Positions 9,320 through 18,818 of a DNA stretch of 64,000 nucleotides are shown one piece after another (the first letter of the stretch is position 1; each line of letters starts with the position of its first letter). The DNA is taken from assembly GCF_002760655.1 (NCBI RefSeq), contig NZ_PDOC01000005.1, positions 287,091 to 351,090 on the forward strand, in the 5' to 3' direction. A program made the position numbers and the translations under genes. This DNA is from Massilia eurypsychrophila (GTDB lineage Bacteria; Pseudomonadota; Gammaproteobacteria; Burkholderiales; Burkholderiaceae_D). The notes under the pieces are model-generated. The model searched no databases, was not told where the DNA came from, and worked only from the letters and a program-made list of their open reading frames with translations.

Positions 9320-10240
9320 ATGAATCCATTGCAAACGAACATGCTCAATGCGCTGGTCGGCGCCGCCATCGCGCTGACCGCCATCGCCACCGCCGCGCCC
9401 GCGCGCGCCGAGGCCTTCGCCCAGTCGATCCTGGTGATCGACAATCTGCGCCTCACGCGTGCCAACGGCACGCCGTTCCGCGGCGTCGATTTCGCCGCCT
9501 TCAGCGGCGGCAGCGCCGGCTACGCCGGCAGCGGCCTGAACGGCCAGTTCGCCAACCTGCTGCAGGCCGGCAGCGGCGACGTCCCCCAGCAAGTGGTCGG
9601 CGCCTTGCCGCCGCGCCCGGAAAACAGTTTCCTGCCGTTCGCCCACCCCGCCGGCGCCAGCTATGGCGCCGCCGACCAGTTCATGACGGGCGAACTGATC
9701 ACCACCGCCGCCGGCGCGGCCGGCGCCACCCTCAGCAGCCGCGCCGACGCCGCGCTCGGCGCGGCCGGTGCGGCGACGGGCAACGCCGGCATGGCGAGCG
9801 CGACGACCTTCCTGTTCGAACTGGGCGCCGACGAATTGATGACCATCTCGTTCGACGCCTTCGCCTTCAGCGCGGCAAGCGTCGACGGCGCCCAGAGCCA
9901 GCAGAACAGCGCCAGCGCCCAGCTGGCATGGACCATCAGCGTGCTCGACGTGACCAACGGCGCCGTCGTGTTCACCTTCCAGCCCGAGGAACTCAACGCC
10001 ATGAGTCACGTCGGCCGCGCCACCGGGCTGGCCGGAACCAGCAGCTACGACCCGGGCTGGATGGCGTTTTCGGCCACCGTCGGCGCGCTGAGCGGCGGCA
10101 CCGCTTACCACCTGTCAATCTCCCAGTCGGCCGCGGCAAGCGTGCTGGGCGCCCAGCCGATGCCGGAACCGGGCACCTTGTCGGCCATCGGCGCCGGCCT
10201 GCTGGCGATGGCCGCGCTGGGCCGGCGCCGACGGCGCTGA
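9320..10240 (+). CDS. Secreted PEP-CTERM sorting-domain protein
   Basis: A 306-residue exported protein. A signal peptide (about 1-32, ending ARA-EA) is followed by an Ala/Gly/Ser-rich extracellular domain without recognisable catalytic motifs. The C-terminus is a full sorting signal: MPEPGT at about 281-286, a hydrophobic helix and the basic tail GRRRRR. Exosortases recognise and process such tails. The ATG at 9320 was chosen over an earlier one in frame because GGAGGG lies just upstream and the signal peptide then starts correctly. It is preceded by a sigma-54 promoter and followed by the Wzz gene, occupying the place where a Wza exporter gene often stands. Confidence 0.9.
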   Translation: MNPLQTNMLNALVGAAIALTAIATAAPARAEAFAQSILVIDNLRLTRANGTPFRGVDFAAFSGGSAGYAGSGLNGQFANLLQAGSGDVPQQVVGALPPRPENSFLPFAHPAGASYGAADQFMTGELITTAAGAAGATLSSRADAALGAAGAATGNAGMASATTFLFELGADELMTISFDAFAFSAASVDGAQSQQNSASAQLAWTISVLDVTNGAVVFTFQPEELNAMSHVGRATGLAGTSSYDPGWMAFSATVGALSGGTAYHLSISQSAAASVLGAQPMPEPGTLSAIGAGLLAMAALGRRRRR

Positions 10241-10263
10241 TGGTGTCGCATCGCTGGAAAGTT

Positions 10264-10323
10264 TTGATTGGAATCAACACGGCCGGATGTAGCAATTTTT
10301 GGCACTTGTGCCAGCCATATAAT
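10264..10323 (+). promoter_or_regulatory. Candidate promoter/operator region before the chain-length gene
   Basis: The 145-base gap holds TTGATT-GG-AATCAA (10264-10277), GGCAC-TT-GTGCC (10301-10312) and a perfect TATAAT (10318-10323) 62 bases before the start codon. The -35 is poor (TTTTTG, 16-base spacing). The dyads beside the -10 could be operators. Seen in sequence; function is inferred. Confidence 0.45.
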
Positions 10324-10385
10324 CATGCAGCGGCGGAGCCGGCAGTACCGCTCTCCTCGCCGCGCGACACGGAGACCGACAGGAC

Positions 10386-11909
10386 ATGGAGGAGCTCATC
10401 ACCCAACTGCTGTCCAGCGTGAGAGGCATCTGGAAATATCGCTGGCTCGCCGTCGCGCTGATGTGGGTGGTCGGCATTGCCGGCTGGACCCGCGTGGCCA
10501 CCTTGCCCGACGACTTCCAGTCGACCGCCCGCGTGTTCGTCGATACCCAGAGCATTCTGAAGCCGCTCCTGAGCGGCATGGCGACGATGCCCAACGTCGA
10601 GCAGCAGGTGGCGATCATGAGCCGCACCCTGCTGTCGCGGCCGAACGTCGAGCGCGTCATGCGCATGGTCGACCTCGACGTGCGCGCGACCACACCGCGC
10701 CAACACGAGCAGCAGGTCGAGCAGCTCACCGCCAAGTTGAAGATCAGCGGCACCAGCACCTACGACATCTACACCATCAGCTACAACCACAACAACCCGA
10801 AGCTGGTGTGCGACGTCGTGCAGTCGCTGCTGACGATCTTCGTCGAAGGCAGCTTCAAGGGTAAGAAAGGCGACTCGCAAAAGGCGGTGCAGTTCATCGA
10901 CGAGCAGATCAAGAGCGTCGAGCAAAAGCTGGTGGCCACCGAGAACGCCGTCAAGGAATGCAAGATGCGCAACAGCGCGCTGCTGCCGCGCCAGGGCGTC
11001 GACTACGGCGCCCAGCTGGCGGTGGCGGCCGACGCGCTCAATACGGCGCGGCTGGAACTGGCCGAAGCGCAGCAGTCGCGGCGCGCCATCAAGGCCCAGG
11101 TCAGCGGCGAGGCGCCGCTGTCGGCGCTGGGGCTGCGAGCGCCCGTCAATCCGGAAATCGACGCCCGCCTGGCCGCCGTCAACAGCAACCTCGACAACCT
11201 GCGCATGCAGTACACCGAACGGCATCCCGACATTGTCGCCGCGCGCCGCCTGATCGCCCAGCTCGAAGCGCGCCGCATCGACGAAGCGCGCCACCGCGGC
11301 GCCGACTTCGACCCGGGGCGCAATTACAGCCCCATGCTGCAGCAGCTGAAAGTGGCGCTGACCGAGGCCGACGCGAAGGTCGCGGCGATCAAGGTGCGGG
11401 TCGACGAATACGCCGCCCGCCACGAGCGCCTGCGCGCGCAGAGCAATGCGGTGCCGGAAGTGGAGTCGCAGCTGGCGCAACTGAACCGCGACTACCTGAT
11501 CAACAAGGACACGTACGAAAAACTGATCGGCCGGCGCGAGGCGGCCAAGCTGTCGGGCGAACTGACGTCGACCACCGAGATGATGACGTTCAAGATCATC
11601 GACCCGCCGACGATGCCGGTCGCGCCGATCGGCCCGAACCGCCCGCTGCTGCACAGCGCGGTGCTGCTCGCCGCGCTGGCGGTCGGCATCGCCGCCGCCT
11701 GGTTCATCAGCCAGGCGCGCCCGACCTTCGACGGCCCCGGCACGATGCGCCAGGTCACCGGCCTGAACGTGCTGGGCACGGTGCAGATGAACTGGACCGC
11801 CGCCGAGACGGTCAAGCGGCGCCGCGCCCAGGTGGCGCTGGCGCTGGCTTTCCTGTCCTTGTTGCTGTGTTACGCCGCGATCCTGGCGTCGTCGCTGCTG
11901 AGATTGTGA
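10386..11909 (+). CDS. Exosortase-system polysaccharide chain-length determinant (Wzz/EpsF type)
   Basis: A 507-residue inner-membrane polysaccharide co-polymerase. A transmembrane helix near 18-38 is followed by a periplasmic Wzz domain (FQSTARVFVDTQSILKPLL), a long coiled-coil stretch (about 170-370), a second helix near 418-438 and a further hydrophobic C-terminal segment. This layout and the N-terminal sequence are typical of the XrtA/PEP-CTERM-associated chain-length family. It controls glycan polymer length with the tyrosine kinase that starts 10 bases after it. The usual outer-membrane partner (Wza) gene is not next to it. Confidence 0.92.
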   Translation: MEELITQLLSSVRGIWKYRWLAVALMWVVGIAGWTRVATLPDDFQSTARVFVDTQSILKPLLSGMATMPNVEQQVAIMSRTLLSRPNVERVMRMVDLDVRATTPRQHEQQVEQLTAKLKISGTSTYDIYTISYNHNNPKLVCDVVQSLLTIFVEGSFKGKKGDSQKAVQFIDEQIKSVEQKLVATENAVKECKMRNSALLPRQGVDYGAQLAVAADALNTARLELAEAQQSRRAIKAQVSGEAPLSALGLRAPVNPEIDARLAAVNSNLDNLRMQYTERHPDIVAARRLIAQLEARRIDEARHRGADFDPGRNYSPMLQQLKVALTEADAKVAAIKVRVDEYAARHERLRAQSNAVPEVESQLAQLNRDYLINKDTYEKLIGRREAAKLSGELTSTTEMMTFKIIDPPTMPVAPIGPNRPLLHSAVLLAALAVGIAAAWFISQARPTFDGPGTMRQVTGLNVLGTVQMNWTAAETVKRRRAQVALALAFLSLLLCYAAILASSLLRL

Positions 11910-11919
11910 GGAGGCCGCC

Positions 11920-12702
11920 ATGACCGATACCGTTTTCGATCCGGACAGCGCCGGTCTAGCAGCGGCGACCGAGCACGCCGGCGTCCGCTTCGTCGACATC
12001 AACCTGGCGCGCCTGCACCAGATGGGGATGGTGACCCACGACGGCGGGCGCACGCCGGCCGCCGAGAACTTTCGCATCATCAAGCGCCCGTTGCTGCGCA
12101 GCGCGGCCGCCGCGATCGCCGCCGGGCGCAAGAACGGCAACCTGATCGTCGTCACCAACGCGCTGCCCGGCGAAGGCAAGACGTTTTGCGCGATCAACCT
12201 GGCGATGAGCATCGCGATGGAAAAGGACCACACGGTGCTGCTGGTCGACGCCGACGTCGCCCGGCCGTCTGTGCTGAAGGTGCTCGGGCTGCCCAACACG
12301 GCCGGGCTGATGGACGTGCTGCTGTCGGAGCGGCGCGCGCTGGCCGACGTCATGCTTAAAACCAACATCGCCGGCCTGTCGATCCTGCCGGCCGGGCGCA
12401 GCAACAAGCACGCCACCGAACTGCTCGCCAGCCAGAGCATGAGCCTGCTGCTTGACGAGATCGCCGGGCGCTATCCGGACCGCATCGTCGTGTTCGACTC
12501 GCCGCCGCTGCTGCTGACGACCGAGGCGACCGTGCTGGCCGGCCAGATGGGCCAGGTGGTGCTGGTGGTGGAATCGGAAACGACCACCCAGCGCGCCGTG
12601 CGCGAGGCGCTGCGCCGGCTCGACCAGTGCGCCGGCGTCAATCTCATTTGCAACAAGACGCGCGCCTTTCCCGGCGACGATTACTACGGGTACTACGATT
12701 GA
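11920..12702 (+). CDS. Exosortase-associated tyrosine autokinase (BY-kinase, CpsD/EpsG type)
   Basis: A 260-residue cytoplasmic BY-kinase. Walker A is ALPGEGKT (81-88), Walker A' is LLVDADVARPS (about 110-120) and Walker B is VVFDSPPLL (about 190). The C-terminus carries the autophosphorylation tyrosine cluster DDYYGYYD (253-260). The start ATG follows GAGG. With the preceding Wzz protein it forms the split kinase/co-polymerase unit that regulates chain length and export. Confidence 0.93.
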   Translation: MTDTVFDPDSAGLAAATEHAGVRFVDINLARLHQMGMVTHDGGRTPAAENFRIIKRPLLRSAAAAIAAGRKNGNLIVVTNALPGEGKTFCAINLAMSIAMEKDHTVLLVDADVARPSVLKVLGLPNTAGLMDVLLSERRALADVMLKTNIAGLSILPAGRSNKHATELLASQSMSLLLDEIAGRYPDRIVVFDSPPLLLTTEATVLAGQMGQVVLVVESETTTQRAVREALRRLDQCAGVNLICNKTRAFPGDDYYGYYD

Positions 12703-12720
12703 TGTCGACGAAAGACCATC

Positions 12721-13545
12721 ATGGACCGCCCGCTGCAGCAAAATGCCATGACGCTCGACGTGGAGGACTACTTCCACGCGGCCGCGCTGGCGGCGTATTT
12801 TCCGCGTGCCGGCTGGCCCGGCCTGGCGCCGCGCGTCGAGCGCAATGTCGCGCTGGTGCTGGCCACGTTCGAGCGCGCCGGCATCAAGGCGACTTTTTTC
12901 ACGGTCGGCTGGATCGCCCGGCGCCACCCGGCGCTGGTGCGCGCCATCGTCGCCGGCGGCCATGAACTGGCCAGCCACGGCTATGCGCACCAGCGCTCGT
13001 GGGAGCAGTCGCGCACCCAGTTCCGCCGCGACATCGTCGGCAGCAAGCAACTGCTCGAAGACATCGGCGGCGTGGCCGTGCTGGGCTACCGGGCGCCCTA
13101 CTTTTCCGTCAGCGTCGACAACCGCTGGATCTTCGACACGCTGTTTCGCAGCGGCTACCGCTACAGCTCGAGCATCGATCCGGCCTGGCCGCAGCGCCTG
13201 CCGTCGGCCGCGCGCACGCCGCGCTTCGCCTTCTTCCCGTCGGGCGCCTCCGGCATCCTCGAGCTGCCGGTGGCGACGATCCGCCTGCTGGGGCGCAACC
13301 TCGGCGCCGGCGGCGACGCCTTCGGGCGGCTGCCGTATGCCGTCACGCGCGCCATGCTGCGCTCAATCAACCAGGCCGAGCGCCATCCCGTCGTGTTCCA
13401 TTTCGAGCCGGCGCTGCTCGACGCCGCGCCGCCGCGGCGCATCCTGCAGTACGCCGGCCCGGGCCGCATCGAACGGCGCCTGCTGCTGCTCAGTGCGGAT
13501 TTCCGCTGGGACCGCATCGACAACATCTTTCCGGTGCTGCCGTGA
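12721..13545 (+). CDS. XrtA-system polysaccharide deacetylase (DUF3473 family)
   Basis: A 274-residue NodB-fold deacetylase. The N-terminal [12 protein letters not shown] (8-19) is the signature of the exosortase-associated family, with the metal-binding DVED and, further on, the [11 protein letters not shown]is pair. No signal peptide is visible, so it probably acts on the cytoplasmic-side or lipid-linked glycan. It follows the autokinase by 18 bases. Substrate unknown; presumably an N-acetyl sugar in the exopolysaccharide. Confidence 0.88.
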
Positions 13546-13633
13546 CGCGCACCGCTGAACCCGGACCAGGCAGAGGCCGCACTGACCTGGCTCCTTCACC
13601 TTGCGCGGCACAACCTTCTGTGCGGAGTAGATC

Positions 13634-14818
13634 ATGGCAGCGACAGTAGAACAACCCCGGCTGGTGGTGCACCTGGTCCACCAGCTCGACGTCGGCGGTC
13701 TCGAAAACGGCCTCATCAACCTGATCAGGCACATGCCGCCGGAGCGCTACCGCCACACCATCGTCTGCCTGAAGGACTACACCGAGTTCCACGCCCACAT
13801 CAAGGAGCGCGGCGTCGAGATCATCAGCCTGAACAAGCGCGAGGGCAAGGATTTCGGTCACTACATGCGCATGTACAAGACCTTGCGCGCGCTGCAGCCG
13901 GACCTGATCCACACCCGCAACCTGTGCGGCTTCGAAGGCCAGCTGGTGGCCGCGCTGGCCGGCATCAAGCTGCGCGTGCACGGCGAACACGGCCGCGACA
14001 TGAGCGACCTGTATGGCAAGCGCCTGAAATACCAGGTGCTGCGGCGCGTGCTGCGCCCTTTGATCGGCCATTTCATCGCCGTCAGCGCCGACCTCGAGCA
14101 CTGGCTCATCGACAGTGTCGGCGCCGAACCGGAGCGCGTCTCGCAGATTTGCAACGGTGTCGACAGCGTGCAGTTCCATCCGCGCCTGGGGCCGCCGGCA
14201 GCGGTCGGGCCGGCCGGCTTCATGCACGACAATGCGTTCGTCATCGGCAGCGTCGGGCGCATGGTCGACGTCAAGAACTACCCGACCCTGGTCGAAGCGT
14301 TCTTGCGCCTGATCGCCTCGCCCCACCCGGCGCACCAGCGCCTGCGCCTGTTGATCGTCGGCGACGGTCCCGAGCGCGCCGAATGCCTCGACATGCTGAC
14401 CCGCGCCGGCGCCTCGCACCGCGCCTGGCTGCCGGGCGAGCGCACCGACATCGCCCAGCTGCTGCGCACGATGGACCTGTTCGTGCTGCCGTCGCTGGCC
14501 GAAGGCAGCTCCAACACCATCCTCGAGGCGATGGCCACCGGGCTGCCGGTGGTGGCCACCGCCGTCGGCGGCAACACGGAACTGGTGCATCCGGGCTTTA
14601 CCGGCATCCTGGTGCCGCCCCGTTCGCCCGACCTGATGGCGGCGGCGATTGCCGACTACTGCCGGATTCCGGAGATGGGTGCGCGCCACGGCATGCGCGC
14701 GCGCAGCCAGGTGATCGCGCGCCACAGCCTGCCGGCGATGGCGCGCGGCTATCTGGCGGTGTACGACTCGCTGCTCGGCCACGCGCCGTGCGCCGGCACC
14801 GAGCCGCCGCGCCGCTAG
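13634..14818 (+). CDS. PEP-CTERM/XrtA-associated glycosyltransferase (GT4, TIGR03088 type)
   Basis: A 394-residue GT-B fold glycosyltransferase. The N-terminus VHLVHQLDVGGLENGLINLI, the central HGEHGRD and the donor-site motif EGSSNTILEAMATGLPVV fit the exosortase-locus GT4 family. It comes last in the rightward block and overlaps the end of the leftward glycosyltransferase by four bases. It is expected to add a sugar to the lipid-linked repeat unit on the cytoplasmic side. Confidence 0.9.
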   Translation: MAATVEQPRLVVHLVHQLDVGGLENGLINLIRHMPPERYRHTIVCLKDYTEFHAHIKERGVEIISLNKREGKDFGHYMRMYKTLRALQPDLIHTRNLCGFEGQLVAALAGIKLRVHGEHGRDMSDLYGKRLKYQVLRRVLRPLIGHFIAVSADLEHWLIDSVGAEPERVSQICNGVDSVQFHPRLGPPAAVGPAGFMHDNAFVIGSVGRMVDVKNYPTLVEAFLRLIASPHPAHQRLRLLIVGDGPERAECLDMLTRAGASHRAWLPGERTDIAQLLRTMDLFVLPSLAEGSSNTILEAMATGLPVVATAVGGNTELVHPGFTGILVPPRSPDLMAAAIADYCRIPEMGARHGMRARSQVIARHSLPAMARGYLAVYDSLLGHAPCAGTEPPRR

Positions 14819-15930
14819 CGCTGCCCGCAGGAGGGCGCGCTAGCGGCGATCGCTGCCGCCAGTCCGTGCTCGCGCCGGCCGATCTCCTGCGCGTCGGCGT
14901 AGTAGCCGGCCAGCTGCAGCGCCACGCTGTCCCACGTGTACTGGCGCACCAGCGCGCGCACCCGCTCGCGCGGCGGCGGTGCCTCGAGCAGGTCGAGCAG
15001 CGCGCTTTTCTGCGCGCGGCTGTCGTTCCAGCGCGCCGTTTTTACCGCAAAATCGCAGTTCGGCAGTTCCAGCGCGCTCTCGTCGCTCATCACCACCGGC
15101 GTGCCCGCCGCCAGCGCTTCGAGCACCGTGATCGGGAACGCTTCGCCCTGGCTGGGCAGCACGAACACGGTGGCCGCCGCATACGCGCTGGCCAGCATCC
15201 GCGTCTGCTGGCGCAGCGCGCCCATGCAGATCACGCCGGGCACCGCGCGCAGGCGCCGCAGGTAATCGGTATCGCGCTCGGTCGCTTCGCCAATCACCAC
15301 GAACGGCAGCGCCAGTTCCGACAGCGCCTGTGCGATGCCCAGCTGGTTCTTGTACGGCGAGACGGCGCCGACCATCAGCGCGAACTGGCCATGGATGCCG
15401 GTGCGGGCGCGAAACAGTGCCGCATCGGCGTCGAACAGGTGCGCACTGACGCCGTTGGGCAGCACGCGCACCTTGGCCGGATTGATCAGGAAGGCATTGC
15501 GGATCGCCGCGCGCTCCGATTCGCCCAGCGCCACCACCAGGCTGGCCAGCTGCAGCACATGGCGCGTCTGCGCGTAGCTGGTCTGCACGTCCCATGCGGT
15601 CAGCTTGCCGAGCACGCGGTCGGCCAGCCGCGCGCGGGCGCCGTTGGAGCGGTTCCAGCCGGGCGCGATCAGCGCCGACAGCACCACCGGCACCTTCAGC
15701 GCCACCGCTTCGTCGACGATGCGGTGGTTGCCGTTGACGGCGGCGAACACGTGCACCAGGTCGTAGTCGTCCAGGCGCGAACGGAACGGGTCGACCAGTT
15801 CAGCCTCGATGGCGCCGCGGCCGGGAACCTGGTCGAGCCGGTTCAGCGCGTTGACCGTCTCGCGCACCTGCACCTGGACGCTGCCCTCGCGCTGGAACAG
15901 CATCGGGTAAGACAATATGCCAACGCGCAT
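14815..15930 (-). CDS. Glycosyltransferase family 4 protein
   Basis: A 371-residue GT4-like enzyme. It begins MRVGILSYPMLFQREGSVQVQV and has the nucleotide-sugar motif GEAFPITVLEALAAGTPVV near 280-298. The start at 15930 is set by GGAGGC just before it; the longer frame overlaps the flippase gene. It forms a two-gene leftward unit with the flippase. Sugar specificity is unknown. Confidence 0.87.
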   Translation of the reverse strand: MRVGILSYPMLFQREGSVQVQVRETVNALNRLDQVPGRGAIEAELVDPFRSRLDDYDLVHVFAAVNGNHRIVDEAVALKVPVVLSALIAPGWNRSNGARARLADRVLGKLTAWDVQTSYAQTRHVLQLASLVVALGESERAAIRNAFLINPAKVRVLPNGVSAHLFDADAALFRARTGIHGQFALMVGAVSPYKNQLGIAQALSELALPFVVIGEATERDTDYLRRLRAVPGVICMGALRQQTRMLASAYAAATVFVLPSQGEAFPITVLEALAAGTPVVMSDESALELPNCDFAVKTARWNDSRAQKSALLDLLEAPPPRERVRALVRQYTWDSVALQLAGYYADAQEIGRREHGLAAAIAASAPSCGQR

Positions 15931-15944
15931 CGGGCGCCTCCGGG

Positions 15945-17381
15945 TTAATGCGACAGCGCCGCGGCCAGCTTGCGGCGCGCCAGGTCGAGTTCGTCGATCA
16001 GCGGATGGCGGACCAACACGATGCCGGCGAACCACAGCAGCACGCTGGCGACCCCGGCCACCACCGCCAGCGCCGGCGAATCGGGCGACAGCGCCAGCAC
16101 CGACAACGGCGCCAGCACCGCCAGGCCGGTCAGCAACAGCCCCTTGAACGAGGCCGCCGCCACCTGCGCGATGCTGATGCCGCCCAGCCGGGTCAGGCAG
16201 CGCATGGTGAATGTCACGCGGAACACGGTGGCGCCGACGATGGCCCAGGCCACCGCCGACAGCCCGAACGGCGCCGCCAGCATCAGCAGTGCGATGCGCA
16301 GCATCACCGTCATGCCGTCCAGCCGCGCCTGCGGCGCCGCCTGGCCGATCGCGACGAGGAAATAGCGCGACATGCAGGAGATGCTATACAGTGCCGACGA
16401 GAAACACATGATGCGGATCAAGGGCCCCGCGGCGTCCCATTGTTCGCCGTACAGCAGCCGCAGGATCGGCAGCGCCATCACCGCCACACAGGCGAAGAAC
16501 GGCCAGGCGAAGGCGGTCATGTAGCTCACCGTGCGCAGGTAGGCTTCGCGCGCGTCGCCGCCGCCGCGCACGTGCGCGGCGTACAGCGGATAGACCACCG
16601 GCGTGACGGCGTTGGTGATCGCCTTGTGGAACACCGCCAGCACCGCGATCGCCTTGCCGAAGATGCCGACCGCATCCATGCCGATCATCTTGCCGATCAC
16701 CAGGTCGGGCGCGGCGGCGCCGGCTTCGTCGATCAGGTTGCCGCCGGTGGCGTAGGCGCCGAACACGATCACCCGGCCGATGCCGGCGCGCGCCGGCAGC
16801 CACGGCATCCGCGGCGGACTGAGCCACAAACTGAGCAGCAGCGCCGCGCCCGTTGCCGCCACCGAACCCCACGCCATGCTCATGAAGCCGAAGCCGTGCC
16901 AGGCCAGGGTCACCGACACCAGCACGCTGCACAGGCCATGCGTCAGGTTGATCGCGCAGATGGCGCCAAAGCGCATCTCGCGGCGCAGCATCGGCAGGAT
17001 CACCGAGCTAAATGGCAGCAGCACGAAGTTCACTGCCAACAGCTGCAGCAACGGCGCCAGCTGCGGCTCGCGGTAGAAACTGGCCAGCGGGTAGCCGAGC
17101 AGCGCGATCAGCGCCGCCAGCGGCCAGGCGAACAGGAAGCTGGCGCCGAGCACCGCGCGCAGCTTGGCCTCGGTCAGTTCGCGCTCCTGCACCAGGTACT
17201 GGCCGGCGCCGAAGTCGCGCAGCACCTGCGCCACGCCGAGCAGCACCGCGGCGACCGCATAGATGCCGGTCTCGGTGGGCGTGAGCAGGCGCGAGATGAT
17301 CATGCCGCCGGCCAGCGACAGCAGCACCAGCACGTATTTTTCGACAAACGAAAACAGCAGCGAGACGCGCGTGGTGCTCAT
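15945..17381 (-). CDS. Oligosaccharide flippase (Wzx/MOP superfamily)
   Basis: A 478-residue, almost fully hydrophobic protein with about 12-14 transmembrane helices. The N-terminal block GMIISRLLTPTETGIYAVA and the paired GxYGEQW-type region are typical of Wzx flippases. It would move lipid-linked repeat units across the inner membrane, consistent with the adjacent glycosyltransferase genes and the ligase transcribed divergently. The intergenic 17382-17537 (156 bases) holds both promoters; no clear -35/-10 pair was recognised. Confidence 0.9.
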   Translation of the reverse strand: MSTTRVSLLFSFVEKYVLVLLSLAGGMIISRLLTPTETGIYAVAAVLLGVAQVLRDFGAGQYLVQERELTEAKLRAVLGASFLFAWPLAALIALLGYPLASFYREPQLAPLLQLLAVNFVLLPFSSVILPMLRREMRFGAICAINLTHGLCSVLVSVTLAWHGFGFMSMAWGSVAATGAALLLSLWLSPPRMPWLPARAGIGRVIVFGAYATGGNLIDEAGAAAPDLVIGKMIGMDAVGIFGKAIAVLAVFHKAITNAVTPVVYPLYAAHVRGGGDAREAYLRTVSYMTAFAWPFFACVAVMALPILRLLYGEQWDAAGPLIRIMCFSSALYSISCMSRYFLVAIGQAAPQARLDGMTVMLRIALLMLAAPFGLSAVAWAIVGATVFRVTFTMRCLTRLGGISIAQVAAASFKGLLLTGLAVLAPLSVLALSPDSPALAVVAGVASVLLWFAGIVLVRHPLIDELDLARRKLAAALSH

Positions 17382-17537
17382 GGCCGCGCCTTCGGCAGGG
17401 CTGGCGCGCCATTGCGGATGCCCATGAGAACGGTCAACAAGCGCGTTTCCCCCTGATCTAGTATTGCCTCAACCACAAAATTCCAGTCTAGCGATGAGCC
17501 CGGCGCTATTGTTGCGTGGTGTCAAGGAGTCCTGTCC

Positions 17538-18818
17538 GTGCGCGACATCCTCGTTACCCTCGTTGTGTTCGGCGCTCTTCCCTGGGTACTGCGCTCGCCC
17601 GTCAACGGCGCCCTGCTATGGGTCTGGATCAGCGTGATGAACCCGCATACGCAAGGCTGGGGTTTCGCCACCGCCTTCCCGTTCGCGCTGGTCGTCGCGC
17701 TGGTGACGATGGCGAGCATGCTGATCACGCGCGAGCCGCGCCGCCTGCCGTCGACCCACGTCAGCCGCGTCATGCTCGCGCTGACCGCGTGGATGTGCGC
17801 CACCTTGCCGTTCTCGATGTTCCCCGAGCTGTCGCTGGAGATGTGGTGGAAGGTCATGAAGATCATGCTGATGAGCTTCGTGTGCATGATGCTGGTGAAG
17901 TCCGAGCGCGACATCCGCCGCCTGGTGTGGGTGCTGGCCATCTCGCTCGGCTACTACGGCGTCAAGGGCGGCGTGTTCACCTTGCGCAGCGGCGGCGGCA
18001 ACCGGGTGTGGGGCCCGGCGGGCACCTTCATCGGCGACAACAACGCCATCGCGCTGGCGCTGATCATGGTCATTCCGCTGATGGTATTCCTGCGCCAGCA
18101 CAGCACGCGGCGCTGGGTCCGGCACGCCCTGGCCGCATCGATGCTGCTGTGCGCGCTGGCAGCGCTGGGCGCCTATTCGCGCGGCGCGCTGCTGGCGATC
18201 GCCGCGATGGTGCTGGTGCTGTGGCTCAAAAGCCGCAGCAAGATGGCCGCCGCCGTGATGCTGGCGACGGCCGCGCCGCTGCTGATCGCCTTCATGCCGC
18301 CCGAGTGGGGCAGCCGCATGGAGTCGATCCGCAGCTACCAGGCGGACGGCTCGGCGCAGGGGCGCCTGAACGCCTGGGGCATGGCGTGGAACCTGGCGCG
18401 CGACCGCTTCTTCGGCGGCGGCTTCGCCATCTACGAAGAGCCGGTGTTTGCCATCTACGCGCCCAACCCGGCCGACCTGCATGCGGCCCACAGCATCTAC
18501 TTCCAGATGCTCGGCGAGCACGGCTTCGTCGGTCTGGCGCTGTACCTGCTGCTTGGCCTGCTGGCGTGGCGCGACGCCGCCTGGATCATCCGTCACGCCG
18601 CCCCGGTGGCAGAACTGCGCTGGGCGGCGGGACTGGCCGCGATGATCCAGACCAGCCTGACCGGCTTCGCCGTCGGCGGCGCCTTCCTCAGCCTGGCGTA
18701 CTTCGATCTCCCCTACTACCTGGTCGGCATCCTGGTGACCACCCGCGTGCTGGTCGAGCGCGCACTGGCGGTGCCGGCCGCGCATGCGGCCGGCGCGCCG
18801 GCGAAGGCCCTGGCATGA
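17538..18818 (+). CDS. Putative O-glycosylation ligase, exosortase A-associated (Wzy_C family)
   Basis: A 426-residue polytopic membrane protein starting with GTG behind AAGGAG. The N-terminus (MRDILVTLVVFGALPWVL, then WISVMNPHTQGWG) and a later GPAGTFIGDNNAIALAL are characteristic of the exosortase-A-associated ligase family (DUF5935 plus a Wzy_C-like core). Members are predicted to transfer glycan to protein or lipid at the periplasmic face, so it may link the locus glycan to PEP-CTERM proteins. Its TGA overlaps the next ATG. Confidence 0.9.
   Translation: MRDILVTLVVFGALPWVLRSPVNGALLWVWISVMNPHTQGWGFATAFPFALVVALVTMASMLITREPRRLPSTHVSRVMLALTAWMCATLPFSMFPELSLEMWWKVMKIMLMSFVCMMLVKSERDIRRLVWVLAISLGYYGVKGGVFTLRSGGGNRVWGPAGTFIGDNNAIALALIMVIPLMVFLRQHSTRRWVRHALAASMLLCALAALGAYSRGALLAIAAMVLVLWLKSRSKMAAAVMLATAAPLLIAFMPPEWGSRMESIRSYQADGSAQGRLNAWGMAWNLARDRFFGGGFAIYEEPVFAIYAPNPADLHAAHSIYFQMLGEHGFVGLALYLLLGLLAWRDAAWIIRHAAPVAELRWAAGLAAMIQTSLTGFAVGGAFLSLAYFDLPYYLVGILVTTRVLVERALAVPAAHAAGAPAKALA

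Noticed and set aside
10299..10316. Second sigma-54 promoter (TTGGCAC...CCAGC)
   Set aside because: GG and GC are 11 bases apart instead of 10 and the -12 element does not read TTGC.
10323..12440. Long open frame (about 705 codons) on the minus strand
   Set aside because: It lies opposite the clear Wzz and tyrosine kinase genes; its translation is low-complexity Arg/Gln/Ala-rich and matches no family. High GC creates such mirror frames.
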